Assembly (NCBI GenBank): GCA_963920635.1 | Contig: OY987308.1 | Coordinates: forward strand, 24,147,096 to 24,211,095 | Length of the DNA: 64,000 bases | Direction of reading: 5' to 3' | Origin: Pseudeuparius sepicola | Taxonomy: Eukaryota; Arthropoda; Insecta; Coleoptera; Anthribidae | Shown: positions 12,961 through 24,933 of the stretch, piece after piece | How the letters are laid out: each line of letters opens with the position of its first letter | Numbering within the stretch: the stretch's first letter is position 1 | Notes under the pieces: generated by a model | What the model saw: only the letters and a program-made list of their open reading frames with translations | What the model was told of the DNA's origin: nothing | Database searches by the model: none | Made by a program: the position numbers and the translations under genes

Positions 12961-13654
12961 ACTAAGGCCGCTCGTTTATTTGCATTCAATATCGATACCC
13001 ACGCACCCTTTTTTTTGTGGCAACGCCTATAGACACCGCATTTTGTCCATTCATAAATTCAAGTCAATCGCGCAACGTCACCTCGCCTCATACCTGTATA
13101 ATAGCCTTACAATGCCGCAGTTCTGTACGTGGTACCTTCCAATGGTACCGTTCGTCGGGGACAGACGAACGACAACCGGGCGGACTAGTTCGGCCACGCG
13201 CCCGGTACCCAAAACCGATACCCTTGTAACTCTAATGCATTATAGAGGATTAATTTATTTATTCGTGGTTGCCCACGGCGCCCGGGCGTTGCGTAATTTG
13301 TCGGAGGGCACGCCCCGCACCGTCGGAGGCGTTCACCTCGGTAATTAATCGAAAAAAAGAGTCTCAGATGTGTCCACAGGTGGACTGTCCATACATCGTC
13401 AGCTAAGCCGAGCGAGGGGCCCCGTAAACTTTCATTATGCCGACGTATATAAGGATCAAAACTGGGAGCGTGCCGAATGGGGCTCAGCACTGTGCCCTGC
13501 GGCACACCGCGCCCGATGCGGGCAGAGATGTTTACGAGCCACCCGAGGTGGTGGGATGTAATTATTGCTCGTGGATATCTAAGGAGTTGATCTGGTCGCA
13601 GATTGAAAACGAAGGGTCGGCCCAGGAAACGTTCGTGAAATTGTGCCTTCCCTA
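12961..13654. other. Mixed intergenic with an RT motif-B footprint
   Basis: This is GC-richer sequence with overlapping short frames. On the minus strand 13479-13508 encodes G-V-P-Q-G-T-V-L-S-P, an RT motif-B footprint without other RT motifs around it. No gene is supported. Confidence 0.4.
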
Positions 13655-14386
13655 TATACAGGGTGTTCGAAAAATAGACGGAGATATTTTAGAGGGTGAT
13701 TCCCTGTTAAAAAATATGAAAAAAAGTTTCTATAAACATGGGTCCGGAAATGCAGAGTTTTCAAGATACAGGATGTTGAATATATTGCATGTCACTGGAC
13801 AAAATTGGTTTATCAATTTTTGCAAAAAAAAATCACAAGTGCCTTGGAAAACAAATAATCAAAAGCATTTCTAGGAAAGAGTGTTATTGCAACTTTTCCA
13901 ATATCATAACATAAAGTACACTACAACCAATTTTGTCCAGTGACATGCAATAAAACGGTTTTTATTTTTTTTTTCTCGAAAACGAAGTGAGATAGGAAAA
14001 CAATACAAGAGGGAAAGAAGTTGTATTTTTAGATGCTTAATCAAACAAAAAATATTAAAGTTACAAAAAAGGTAGTGGCGTACATTTTTTTCATAATAAT
14101 ATTCGCTAAGGTGCCCCCCGGGACGCCACTGGACTTAATAAATTTAATCTAGTTAGGGCGAAATTAGCCTCTTAATACAACAAATAACATTGCCAAATTT
14201 CAATAGAATCGAGTAAATAATTTTTAAGACATTAATAATTTCATGTTTTATTTTTTTTTATTTAACATCCTGTATCTTGAAAACTCTGCATTTCCGGACC
14301 CATGTTTATAGAAACTTTTTTTCATATTTCTTAACAGGGAATCACCCTCTAAAATATCTCCGTCTATTTTTCGAACACCCTGTATA
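13655..14386. mobile_element. Foldback/MITE element, ~125-bp terminal inverted repeats
   Basis: The ends TATACAGGGTGTTCG (13655) and its complement (ending 14386) begin inverted repeats of about 125 bp that are almost perfect; both arms encode the same short translated frame. The interior shares GACGCCACTGGACTTAATAA with the 6.0-7.2 kb palindrome. No transposase was seen. The length is 732 bp. Confidence 0.8.
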
Positions 14387-14496
14387 CGTAATAGTATATT
14401 TCATTACGAGTCTGGAAATAAAGATTTTTCCGTGCGCCTCACACGGGAAGTCATGCAAGCACGGAAAAATCTATTTCTGGACGTGTAATGAACGAT

Positions 14497-14951
14497 ATTT
14501 TTTTATTATACTTCTTTGAAAATCGGTATATAATAAATTTAATTGACAAAAAATAAACAATGCAGACAATATATAGCTTTTGGTATGTGTGATGCGTTTC
14601 CATGGTTACTCTCCAATTATTTCAAAGGTGCTTTGTTGTAAATTAGTTATTGTCAGATAAGGTGAATAAAACGTCAAAAATATTACAGAAATGTATCTAA
14701 ATATTGAAACACTTACGAATTAAAATACAAAATAGGTACATGTTAAATATCAGAGAGCATATAGAGTTTCTTAAATTTTGTTTACTTTGCTGTATATTTC
14801 TATTTTAAAGCCATATATTCGGTATCTTTATTCAGCGCACGGAAAGTTTTTCCGTGCGCTGTTTCCGTGCGCTAGCCCGAAAAACCCCATCTTTCATTAT
14901 TGCTAAAACAGATGGAAATAAGGTGTTTTCAAAGAAGTATAATAAAAATGA
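14497..14951. mobile_element. Probable MITE with hairpin-forming flank
   Basis: TTATTATACTTCTTTGAAAA near 14502 recurs inverted at about 14926-14946. Just outside and inside are strong hairpins: 14412-14488 (GGAAATAAAGATTTTTCCGTGC with its complement) and 14825-14850 (GCGCACGGAAA / TTTCCGTGCGC). No coding capacity was found. The boundaries are approximate. Confidence 0.45.
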
Positions 14952-15005
14952 CTTTTTGTAAACTATGCTATAGTCTGTTTGAGTCGACGTCTGATCACGT
15001 GGACA

Positions 15006-16809
15006 CAGGGGCGGATTTAGGCATGTGCTTTATGGGCTGCAGCCCAGGGCCCCTTTCACACAAGGGGCCCCGCCAGCCCCGGCCTCACCGCTGTGAAAAT
15101 TAAAAAATTAACGTAAACGTACCAGTGCCTGCCACATTGCCTAAACCTGACACATGCTTTATTTAATTTAAAAAATAAGGTAATAAGCAGATATAAATCC
15201 ATTCTATTGAAATGTTTATGTTGGTAGAAGTCACAGTATCACAGTTATGAGTTATGTATGTACCTAAGATAGTCATCTTGATCTCTCTATTTTTACTGAC
15301 TTTTCAATTTATAGCGAAGTTATATTCATTATAGTTTCTTTAGCAAAATTGTTTAGTGCCGCGTTGCAAAAAATAGTGTGTAATTACGTGTTTTTAGTAT
15401 AGATTTTTCAACGGAATTAATTTTTGTGGCTTATACTTCTAAGCAAACAAAGTAAGATAATAATTTAGAACTATTTTAAGTTTTTGAAGATTTTGGTTGG
15501 GGTGTCAGCTACTGGCTTATGTTGTGTTTGTGCTAAGCCAATGCCGTAGGACTGACGTAGGTGTCAGTCCATGGTAAAATCACAAGTCATGCAAAAATGA
15601 TCTCTAAAAGCCTCTAACAAAAAACCTTATAATGGTGTACAAATTTCGGGTCAATGGGTTAAATGCCCAACACCCCTGTCAGCCATTGGCTATACAGTTG
15701 GCACTGACTATGGCAGAATTTGGACGTTGGGTGATCAGTCAACGCTTCGAAGTTCTGTCTTCGTCTTCAAGAGCATCAGAACATGTATAGATTTGTCACT
15801 CAACGATTCTGAGCCATGTCTTATTCTTGTCGAAAGCGCTGAACAGGACTAATAACTATTACTACGATCTTTACAAGTCTACAATGTCAAATTAAATTAA
15901 ATCATTTCAAAATAAGTTCAAAGATGTGTAGTTAAGAAACGAACCTAGAGAATTTATGCGGTCTGTCAGGGGTAGAGAAGAAACAGTATTTTTAGAAGAA
16001 GAAAAAAGAGAAAGATAGGGAGAAGAAAAGAGGGAGGGGAAGAGAAGAACAATAAATAGAAAACAGATAGAAAATATTAAATGAGAAAAAACAGTTGGAG
16101 CTAAATAACATGGGAATACATTTACGAGAATCAATATCATCATATAAAAATAAAAGAACTAGGTAAATAAAAGCGAACATTATTTTTAATAACAACTGTG
16201 ACATAACGATCAAATAATAATTTACAAAAGTGAAAACCCAAAGCTTTCTACTCAAGAATATGTTAGTATATGTTCCAGAAATGAGAATGAACGAATAAAT
16301 AAACATTTCTACATACAATAAACACTTGTGTTTTCCTTTTCAAAAATTGGTGTGACAATTTTTATAGGGTATCAGGTTTTGGGCTTATCAGATTCAGGCT
16401 AAGAGCCGTCAAAAATCGCTATGTCAGTTACTGGATAAAAAAATATAAATTTTAAAATTTTGTTTACAAAAAAATATATTGCAGATTTGATTTGGGCTGT
16501 TGGTAATTATTTCCAGTGATGTCTCTCCTACTTACTCCATATTAAGAAACATAAATAAACGCGCCAAATTGATATTTATAGATTAAAATTTGATAAATCA
16601 ATCCTTAAGGTGTCGGGCACTGGTAAGTTTACGTTACCCACAAAAAATAAAAATAATTAGGCACACAGCATCTTTCGTTTTGGTGAAGTGCGAAGTGTTA
16701 ATTTATACATTTTTTGAAGAAGAAAAAACAGGTTTTTGATTACCGAAACAAACGCGGTGCCCCATAATAGTGTTAGCCCAGGGCCCCCAAAACTTACGGT
16801 CCGCCCCTG
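15006..16809. mobile_element. hAT-type DNA transposon, non-autonomous, with 8-bp TSD
   Basis: The element begins CAGGGGCGGA at 15006 and ends with its exact complement TCCGCCCCTG at 16809. It is flanked by a perfect 8-bp direct repeat CGTGGACA at 14998-15005 and 16810-16817. An 8-bp duplication with CAGGGGCGGA-type ends is the hallmark of the hAT superfamily. Both subterminal regions are rich in GGGCCC and CCCAGGG words. Over 1804 bp I find no long transposase frame, so it is an internally deleted or decayed copy. The clean target duplication implies a comparatively recent insertion. Confidence 0.85.
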
Positions 16810-17450
16810 CGTGGACACCACGCAGAGCGGTTTGTTTACGTTTATTTCATCTTGGTGATAAGCGGAAACTGCCGAATGGAATGGACACTTTTGTGTCTTG
16901 GACAACGACAATCTACTTGAATCATGAAACAAGTACGTTCGAGATGTGTGAAAAAACGCAAACCGATATATAGCTTCCCAGCATTCTCGCATACATTTCA
17001 CGGTGATATAAGCGAATTTAACGCCACGAGACTTAAAAGGCCCTGGCCACACGGCCGTTCCTCTGACAGTGCTACGTAACGAGCCCGGGATGGCCCGAGG
17101 CACCACAATAAAAGTCATACCTTAGATGTGCAGATAACAAAAATATAAAGCGTCGAGAGCTTGTAATTATTTTAACTCTCTAGACTGTAAATTAGCCGTT
17201 TATATTATGAGTTAGTCGGCGTTTTTCTCCTCTCGGAGATGTTTATCGCGGGAATTTTAAAGAGACAGGCGGGACCCTAAAAACTCGGGTGCCACACGTC
17301 GCACACTGTTATAGCACAAGTTTCTTCTTTTTGGCGGGCCCAAAACTTTTCGTAGCTTAGAAAAATCAGTCACCATCAAAGCTGCTGTTGCAGCGTCTTA
17401 AATTAACTCACTTCTTGTGCAATTCTTATGTTTTGAAAAATGTAGGTGAT
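16810..17450. other. Intergenic, no gene seen
   Basis: A minus-strand frame at 16657-17118 straddles the hAT right end and therefore cannot be an intact host gene. Nothing else was recognised. Confidence 0.4.
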
Positions 17451-17454
17451 TTAT

Positions 17455-18270
17455 AATGACGGAAATACTATACGAGCACCTAGAGGACTTAAATAATAAT
17501 GGTGGTGGAGTTCCACTTTATCCATATGATTTTGATAAATTTGCCGCTTCGACTGCAACAATTTTTGAGACAGCAACAGTTTTGTGGTCTACTACGTTGT
17601 GGTTCTTCTTGGTAAAACTAGACACTAACAAAATTGCTGTTTTAGAGTATTAAATTGTCTCTTCTTACATAATAATTATTACCATTTATAACGGAGCACT
17701 TGGACGAGCTAATGAATCATATCCCTTATTGGTCCCCAATAGTAAAATAATAATGGTGTCCCACAGGGATCGGTTTTGAGACTGACTGTCAATGTTATGC
17801 ATTATTGATTTAGTTGCTTCAACCGCCACAATTATTTGTAGTTTTTGGTGGTCTACTAGGTTGTGGTTTTTCTTGGTAAAACCAGGCATTATCGAAGATG
17901 CTGTTCTAGAGTATTAAATTGTCTCTTCTTACATAATTATTACCATTTATAACGGAGCAACTAGATGAGCTAATGAATCATATCCTTATTGGTCCAGAAT
18001 AGTAAAATAATAATAGTGTCCCACAGGGATCGGTTTTGAGACTGATTTGGTCAATGTTATATGCATTATTGACTTGGTTCTTCTTGGTAAAACCAGGCAT
18101 TATCGAAGTTGCCGTTCTAGAGTATTAAATTGTCCCTCGTTGCATAATTCTTCGCGCTTAAAAAGTGTAAAGGATTTATATCGACAGAAATGCTGAAACG
18201 GCCCTCTTGGGTACCCACGACACGCTACCGAGCACCTCGAGGAGCCAATGCATCATAAGCCCATTGGTCG
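17455..18270 (+). repeat. Diverged, inverted relatives of the 19.6-21.6 kb satellite
   Basis: Three imperfect tandem copies, period about 260 bp, contain TAGAGTATTAAATTGTC, ACGGAGCACTTGGACGAGCTAATG and GTGTCCCACAGGGATCGG. These are diverged reverse complements of words in the 19622-21560 array. RT motif-B footprints lie on the plus strand at 17755-17784 (G-V-P-Q-G-S-V-L) and near 18015. Confidence 0.65.
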
Positions 18271-19621
18271 TGATTGCGATATTATTTACAGTATCTAATT
18301 TGCCCTGTTAAATCGCGGGATTTCACGACGAAATATAACATTTCTTCGCCGATGTTTCTCTACAGGACGTCCGCGTGCATAAATTAAGCGCGAGATGGCT
18401 ACCAATCAACCCGCAACCCTTTTTCCACGAAATGAAGTTGTGCTCAAGTTCGTACGGTACTAACTCATCCGATTTATCTTGGACGTCATCGGTTAGTGAT
18501 TAAGTGGTATCAGATATGCGATGTTCGCGAATTTCGCGTACGCTTACTCTGTGTTTTTTTTTATACGAAATAAGATAGATGCGCGGTGGTTTTGAACGTA
18601 AACATGACGACTCCGTTTAGGGTATATGCACACGAATTGCGGCGTATCAATAAATTCAATACCCCCCCCGATAAATTAGCGTCGTTTTTAACGCGACCAT
18701 ATAATTATCGAGCATTAATTAATAATTTATCTCTAGCAAATTGTCTGCATTAACGAGTAATTGCCGTGTCTTGGCTGCGAGCTAACACACCCATCTCGCA
18801 AGCGCCCGAGCTTATAATATTTACGGTCGGACAATGGCAGAAACAATATTCCGCGCACGGTAAAAATCCGCCGTGACAATTTGTTCTTCAACAATGGACG
18901 GCAATTAGTAGACGAGATCGGACTGGACACGTCAAAACCCGAAAACGGCTATCGCGTATCTTCAATTAAGTCCGCGAGACGTCTCAGGCAGATCGACTTA
19001 ATTGAAAAGTTAATGGGGTTAGATCTAATTAATTACGATCGAGATTCGAGGTAGGGACCGTACCCCGTACCTAAACTTCGATCGGGAAAGTGCCACCTCG
19101 GCTCGGCGACAGCTATTAACGGCATTCCTCGTGTTTTTTTTTTAACTCCAGCAAATCCAAACTAGATTCTTATGCCCGTTTTAAGCCTGATCGACGTGTC
19201 GAGCCGCCATTATATAAATTACAATTAACACTCGGGTAAGTGCGCAATTCAGTTTGATGTATCGACGAAGGGAATAGTTCACAAAAATATCGCCCGCCCG
19301 ATTGAACCGTCCGCAAAACGAACAAAGAGGGAGGACGGAAAAATGCCCGATTCTCGGGCAACAAGACGACACGTCAAGCCTAACGCCAGCCGAGGCTGAC
19401 AAGTACAACCCGTTTACGTTTCGAGTTTGTTGTTCTTGTCTCTGCATTGTTTTCGACAAACCGACGACCAGGTATAATTAATTTACATATCGGCCAGTCA
19501 CACCGGACGTTACTCCGACACTACCCGGAGACAAAGGGACTTCTTCCATTCTGACACGTCCGTCCGTGTTAGGGAGGGGCTTCGATGTTCACCCTCCCCC
19601 CCTTCTAGCGGGGGTTCTAAA
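18271..19621. other. Intergenic between inverted satellite blocks
   Basis: This looks like unique sequence with several short minus-strand frames (for example 18733-18930 and 19181-19459) that carry no recognisable domain. No RNA gene was seen. Confidence 0.4.
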
Positions 19622-21560
19622 TCATCGACTTGCAGTTGAAGCGACCAAGTCAATAATGTATAACATTAACGAAGCAGGGCCCAGAACCGATCCCTGCGGA
19701 ACACCATCCTCATAATTATTTTACAATAATTATTATGGACCATTATGATGCATTAGCTTCACGAGGCGCCCAAGAGAGCCGTTTTAGCATTTCTGTCGTT
19801 ATAAATCTTCTACCACTTTTTAAACGGGAAGAATTATGCAAGGAGGGACAATTTAATACTCTCAAAACAGCAACACCGATAATGCCTAGTTTTACCAAGA
19901 AGAACCACAACGAAAATTACCATTGCCACCTACAAATAATTCTTGCGGTTGAAGCGACATGCTACTAATGACAACCGTGTCTATCATGGATGACATCGAC
20001 GAAGCAGGGCCCAAAACCGATCCCTGCGGAACACCATCCTCATAATCATCGTTCAATTATTAAGGACCAATGGGGATACGATGCATTAGCTTCACGAGGT
20101 GCCCAAGAGAGCCGTTTTGGCATTTCTGTCGTTATAAATCTTCTACCACTTTTTAAACGGGACGAATTATGCAAGGAGGGACAATTTAATACTCTCAAAA
20201 CAGCAACACCGATAATGCCTAGTTTTACCAAGAAGAACCACAACGAAAATTACCATTGCCACCTACAAATTCTTGTCAATCATGGATAGACAGGGATGAC
20301 ATCGACGAAGCAGGGCCCAAAACCGATCCCTGCGGAACACCATCCTCATAATTATTTTACAATTATTATGGACCAATGGGGATACGATGCATTAGCTTCA
20401 CGAGGTGCCCAAGAGAGCCGTTTTGGCATTTCTGTCGTTATAAATCTTCTACCACTTTTTAAACGGGAAGAATTATGCAAGGAGGGACAATTTAATACTC
20501 TCAAAACAGCAACACCGATAATGCCTAGTTTTACCAAGAAGAACCACAACGAAAATTACCATTGCCACCTACAAATAATTCTTGCGGTTGAAGCGACATG
20601 CTACTAATGACAACCGTGTCTATAATGGATGACATCGACGAAGCAGGGCCCAAAACCGATCCCTGCGGAACACCATCCTCATAATCATCGTTCAATTATT
20701 AAGGACCAATGGGGATACGATGCATTAGCTTCACGAGGTGCCCAAGAGAGCCGTTTTAGCATTTCTGTCGTTATAAATCTTCTACCACTTTTTAAACGGG
20801 AAGAATTATGCAAGGAGGGACAATTTAATACTCTCAAAACAGCAACACCGATAATGCCTAGTTTTACCAAGAAGAACCACAACGAAAATTACCATTGCCA
20901 CCTACAAATTCTTGTCAATCATGGATAGACAGGGATGACATCGACGAAGCAGGGCCCAAAACCGATCCCTGCGGAACACCATCCTCATAATTATTTTACA
21001 ATTATTATGGACCAATGGGGATACGATGCATTAGCTTCACGAGGTGCCCAAGAGAGCCGTATTGGCATTTCTGTCGTTATAAATCTTCTACCACTTTTTA
21101 AACGGGAAGAATTATGCAAGGAGGGACAATTTAATACTCTCAAAACAGCAACACTGATAATGCCTAGTTTTACCAAGAAGAACCACAACGAAAATTACCA
21201 TTGCCACCTACAAATAATTCTTGCGGTTGAAGCGACATGCTACTAATGACAACCGTGTCTATCATGGATGACATCGACGAAGCAGGGCCCAAAACCGATC
21301 CCTGCGGAACACCATCCTCATAATCATCGTTCAATTATTAAGGACCAATGGGGATACGATGCATTAGCTTCACGAGGTGCCCAAGAGAGCCGTTTTGGCA
21401 TTTCTGTCGTTATAAATCTTCTACCACTTTTTAAACGGGACGAATTATGCAAGGAGGGACAATTTAATACTCTCAAACAGCAACACTGATAATGCCTTCT
21501 TGTCTATCATGACTTCGTTGAAGCAGGGCCCAAAACCGTTCCCTGCGGAACACCGCGCGG
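19622..21560 (-). repeat. Satellite with alternating 306/333-bp higher-order period
   Basis: Near-identical units recur, anchored by GAAGCAGGGCCCAAAACCG at 19671, 20001, 20307, 20640, 20946, 21279 and 21520. The spacings are 330, 306, 333, 306, 333 and 241, so two unit types alternate in a ~639-bp dimer. They differ in the segment just before the anchor: TTGAAGCGACATGCTACTAA in one type, GTCAATCATGGATAGACAG in the other. Each unit encodes, on the minus strand, G-V-P-Q-G-S-V-L-G-P (motif B of non-LTR RT). The first unit continues as L-M-L-Y-I-I-D-L, a good match to what follows motif B in real RTs. Open frames on both strands simply repeat with the unit. Confidence 0.9.
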
Positions 21561-22879
21561 TTATTATTATTTTCCCATTATATTATTAATGATCCGTCGT
21601 CCTTCCGCGGCCGATTTCGGCAATTACCGGGCGAGGATTAAGCCGGGGACCTGTCCGTTTTTGGGCAAGTCGAGGAGTGGCCCGGCCGGCATTAGATATT
21701 CAGATAAAATGCCTTATATTTCCGGCGTGTATGCGGCCCGTGGACCGCGTGGGCAGCGGCCGCTTGCGGCCCGGCACGGGCCAACTTGTTGCCTCGTCCA
21801 GGGATGTACTCGAGAAGATTTAGAAAAAAATTTTTTTTTCGAAATATTTTTTTCGTACGCTCGCGGGTAATTTCTCACGGGTCCGATTTTACCGTGTCCT
21901 GTACGCCTCGAGGCGCTGCGTCGATTGCCGCAACGTAGAAGGTCACAGCTCCAACAGTTTTCGCGAAAATAGTCTTCAAATTCTATTTTTGAAAATCGTG
22001 ATTTTGAAATTTTCATAGTTTTCTACATAATTGTTGCTGCGGCCAAGTTAAAGGTAATTCTACAGAAAATAGTGGTATTCCTACGTAAATCGACCCGATG
22101 AATCGATCTAGAACGGTCACAATGCTCTAGAATCCACCGGAATCTCAATAATCGAGTTGGGTGTTCATCTGACAAAACCTTACATTTTCGGTGGTACGGT
22201 CCTGGCATTAAGCAAGAGAGAGAGGGCGCCAGAGGTTGCCCATTCAAGCCGCAGTAAATCGGCGTCCAACTGTGACCGTTTTATTAATAATAACCAATTT
22301 GTTGGGAAGGATAAAAATATTGGGTTTCCATATAGGCCTAATGCGTTTCGTATAAATGCTTGCCCAACTTGATTTTACATTACGCAAGCGGCGTTCGGTT
22401 GCTCGCCGGCTCGGGCTGAAAGTACGATCCATTGAATCGAGAGAAAAGGGAAAAAACGCGCGCATAGGTGATAAAATTGAATGGGGTTTAAATCGCACTC
22501 CAATTCAATGTTTATGGTTTCCTGTGGTTAAGCGAGAAAGGTACAAGGTGCTCAAGGTGCCAACTAATAGAGTCTCTTCGAAAATCGAGATTTATGATTT
22601 GATTGTCTGCTACATATACTATGTACTATATTACTCCATTTTAATTTTCAACATTGTGCCAAAAACTAATGCTTCACGGTGCATAATGGAAAGTCAATAT
22701 AGAGGTGCCCCCGTATAACTTGGTGCAACCAGCTTTACGGTGATTTGTACAGTCCACCCTCGTAAATAACGGAGTGGCGAGCTGACATTGATTTACGATC
22801 GGTCGCAAAAAAACGGTGGGCAAATTGCAAACTACTATAACCGCTATGGGTTAATGACAATATTCTGTATCTCGAAAAG
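21561..22879. other. Intergenic, no gene seen
   Basis: CpG-richer sequence at 21580-21930 is followed by moderate AT content. Overlapping frames on both strands (for example 21714-22016 minus and 22356-22718 plus) show no family resemblance. Confidence 0.4.
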
Positions 22880-23080
22880 TAAAACCTTGAGTGAGTAAAT
22901 TTATTAGAAAAAGTTACTTTATTTAAAGTAAGAAACACATTTTTTCTAGTCTGAGTCTTACCTATCGAGCAATTTTTTTAGTTAATTTTTCAGAAATATC
23001 CTGAAATAATACTATCAGATTGGCCATTTAACCATGACACATAATATAAAAAAATGCTAAGAGGACATTTCTCTCGATTT
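22880..23080. repeat. Partial copy of the 2.2-3.2 kb foldback family
   Basis: It contains AAAAGTTACTTTATTTAAAG, TTTTTAGTTAATTTTTCAGA and ACCATGACACATA in the same order as the right arm at 2945-3110. This is one arm only. Confidence 0.6.
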
Positions 23081-24200
23081 GCAATAATTATTGCAATGTT
23101 TCCTTCAAAATGTTCACACCATGAGACAATTTTTAATTAATTATTTATTTTGAAAATCAACATTCGGTTACCTTTTGCTCTAACAAAGTGTACGGAATTC
23201 GAATATTAAAATATTTTGCATTTTTTTCATTTTTTAATAATTTTCATCCTTCTGAAAAATTCAAACCTTGTTCCTGCTTAGCAACTATTTTATATCACTA
23301 GTTTTATCATGATTATATTAACTTTTTATTGCCGACAGGCGAAATACTATCTTGAAGCGGGAAATTAAAAAAAAATAGCTTCAATTTTTGACAAATGGTA
23401 ACGATTAAGACGTCCACGATTTATGTGAGTTTTACGTGTTGCTAACTATCCATGCCAAGCAAGAAGGTAGCCGGTTGCCAGTTAGTTATTAAATAAATAT
23501 CTCGCATCTCGTAAGTGGCACCATATGAGTAAATTTATAACCACAAGATGACCACATGTTATTACCTATAATGTATGCGCTCTACATGCTGTTATTTAAT
23601 TGATTTTATCAATTATAAAAAACGGCAGGCTTTCACGAGATGGTAAATATAGAGCTCACGAACAATATAATTTCAAGAGTTAAAAGTAGCAACTAACGTG
23701 CAACGTATTCGTTTCCAATTTGGTCAAGCTAATGACGGATAAATCCCAGCTATTACGCGGAATTAGACCTTTAGAAATTGTTATAATGCACCTTAAACGT
23801 TCACGATAAATTAGCCGGGCAATTTCAGATTATTAAAACAATGTTAGCGGGTATGTTCTGCGTTTTTACCATTATGGAAATTGTCTTTATGTAAAAAGGC
23901 GACCGTGTCTTTGTTTGAGAGATTTATATTATTGTCGATGCTTGTTTGGGATGTTTAACATAGGCAATTGTCTCGTAAATTATCGTGTATAATGATTATA
24001 ATGTCGTTGTAGCTTTCCTGGGACATCCTGAACTGTCCTGAACTTTTCTTCAATTATGCCTCCTATAATTTGCCACAAATTGTGCTTTGAAAGCAAGTGG
24101 ATGCCCAAAACCTTCACATGGCTCCATGGACGTATTAATAAAACAAAACGGTTTAGATAGAATTATGAAAGTTGTTATAGACAAGCTCTAGAATTATAGC
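23081..24200. other. AT-rich intergenic, no gene seen
   Basis: No open frame of note, no tRNA-like box and no tandem structure were identified. Confidence 0.45.
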
Positions 24201-24682
24201 ACAGCAACAGAAAGTTGGACACAAATGGAAAACTTTTTTATTATTAATTTCTCAGAAAATTTTATTCTTGATAGAAGTTGGTGCATCATTTCAAACTCAA
24301 AACACACATATCAAAATTTAAATATCTCTTTTTGGATACGAAGTAGATTCAAAAATGTCAAAATAACTCAAGAGTAAAGTACCCTTATTTTTTAAAATAC
24401 GGTAAAAAGTTACTTAAAAAAGTTGTTTGGAATCAAAGGTGGATGTCTGATTTAAAGTCGCAGCCACCTAGTGAAAAAAAAAAGAAATTTAACTTTTTGT
24501 ATTTTTTCGACCACCGTGTATTACAAAAAAAAAAATACCGCAAGCGCAAGTTATCATCGGATAACACATGAATTTACTACTAAACTTTAATTTTGTTCGA
24601 TTAGCAGCTAGAAATTTAAATTAATCGAAATCATAGTTTAAAAATATTAAATTTTTGTGTCCAACTTTTTGCCGGTCCCTGT
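24201..24682. mobile_element. MITE with AAGTTGGACACAAA ends
   Basis: The left end, ACAGCAACAGAAAGTTGGAC from 24201, and the right end, whose complement reads ACAGGGACCGGCAAAAAGTT, form imperfect inverted repeats of about 30 bp that continue into GGACACAAA. No transposase lies inside the 482 bp. This is probably a Tc1/mariner-derived MITE. Confidence 0.6.
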
Positions 24683-24933
24683 ATAAATAAAATAAAATTA
24701 CAATAGCATTATATACAGTGTGTTTCACTTTTCACTATAGAATAACATTAATTTTGTCTTCCCTAAATGTTTTACGCCCTGTATATTCAAAAGTATGGCG
24801 TTAAATAGGTAAGTTTATTGTAAAAAATTACTTTACTTAAATTAAGAAACATATTTTTTCTACTTTGAATCTTACCTTTCGAGCAAATTTTTTAGTTAAT
24901 TTTTCAGAAATACTCTGAAATAATACAAAAAAA

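Noticed and set aside
16657..17118. 153-codon minus-strand frame
   Set aside because: It spans the right boundary of the hAT insertion, so it cannot be an ancestral gene.
19622..21560. CRISPR-like regular array
   Set aside because: Units are over 300 bp with no short-repeat/unique-spacer structure, and the genome is eukaryotic.
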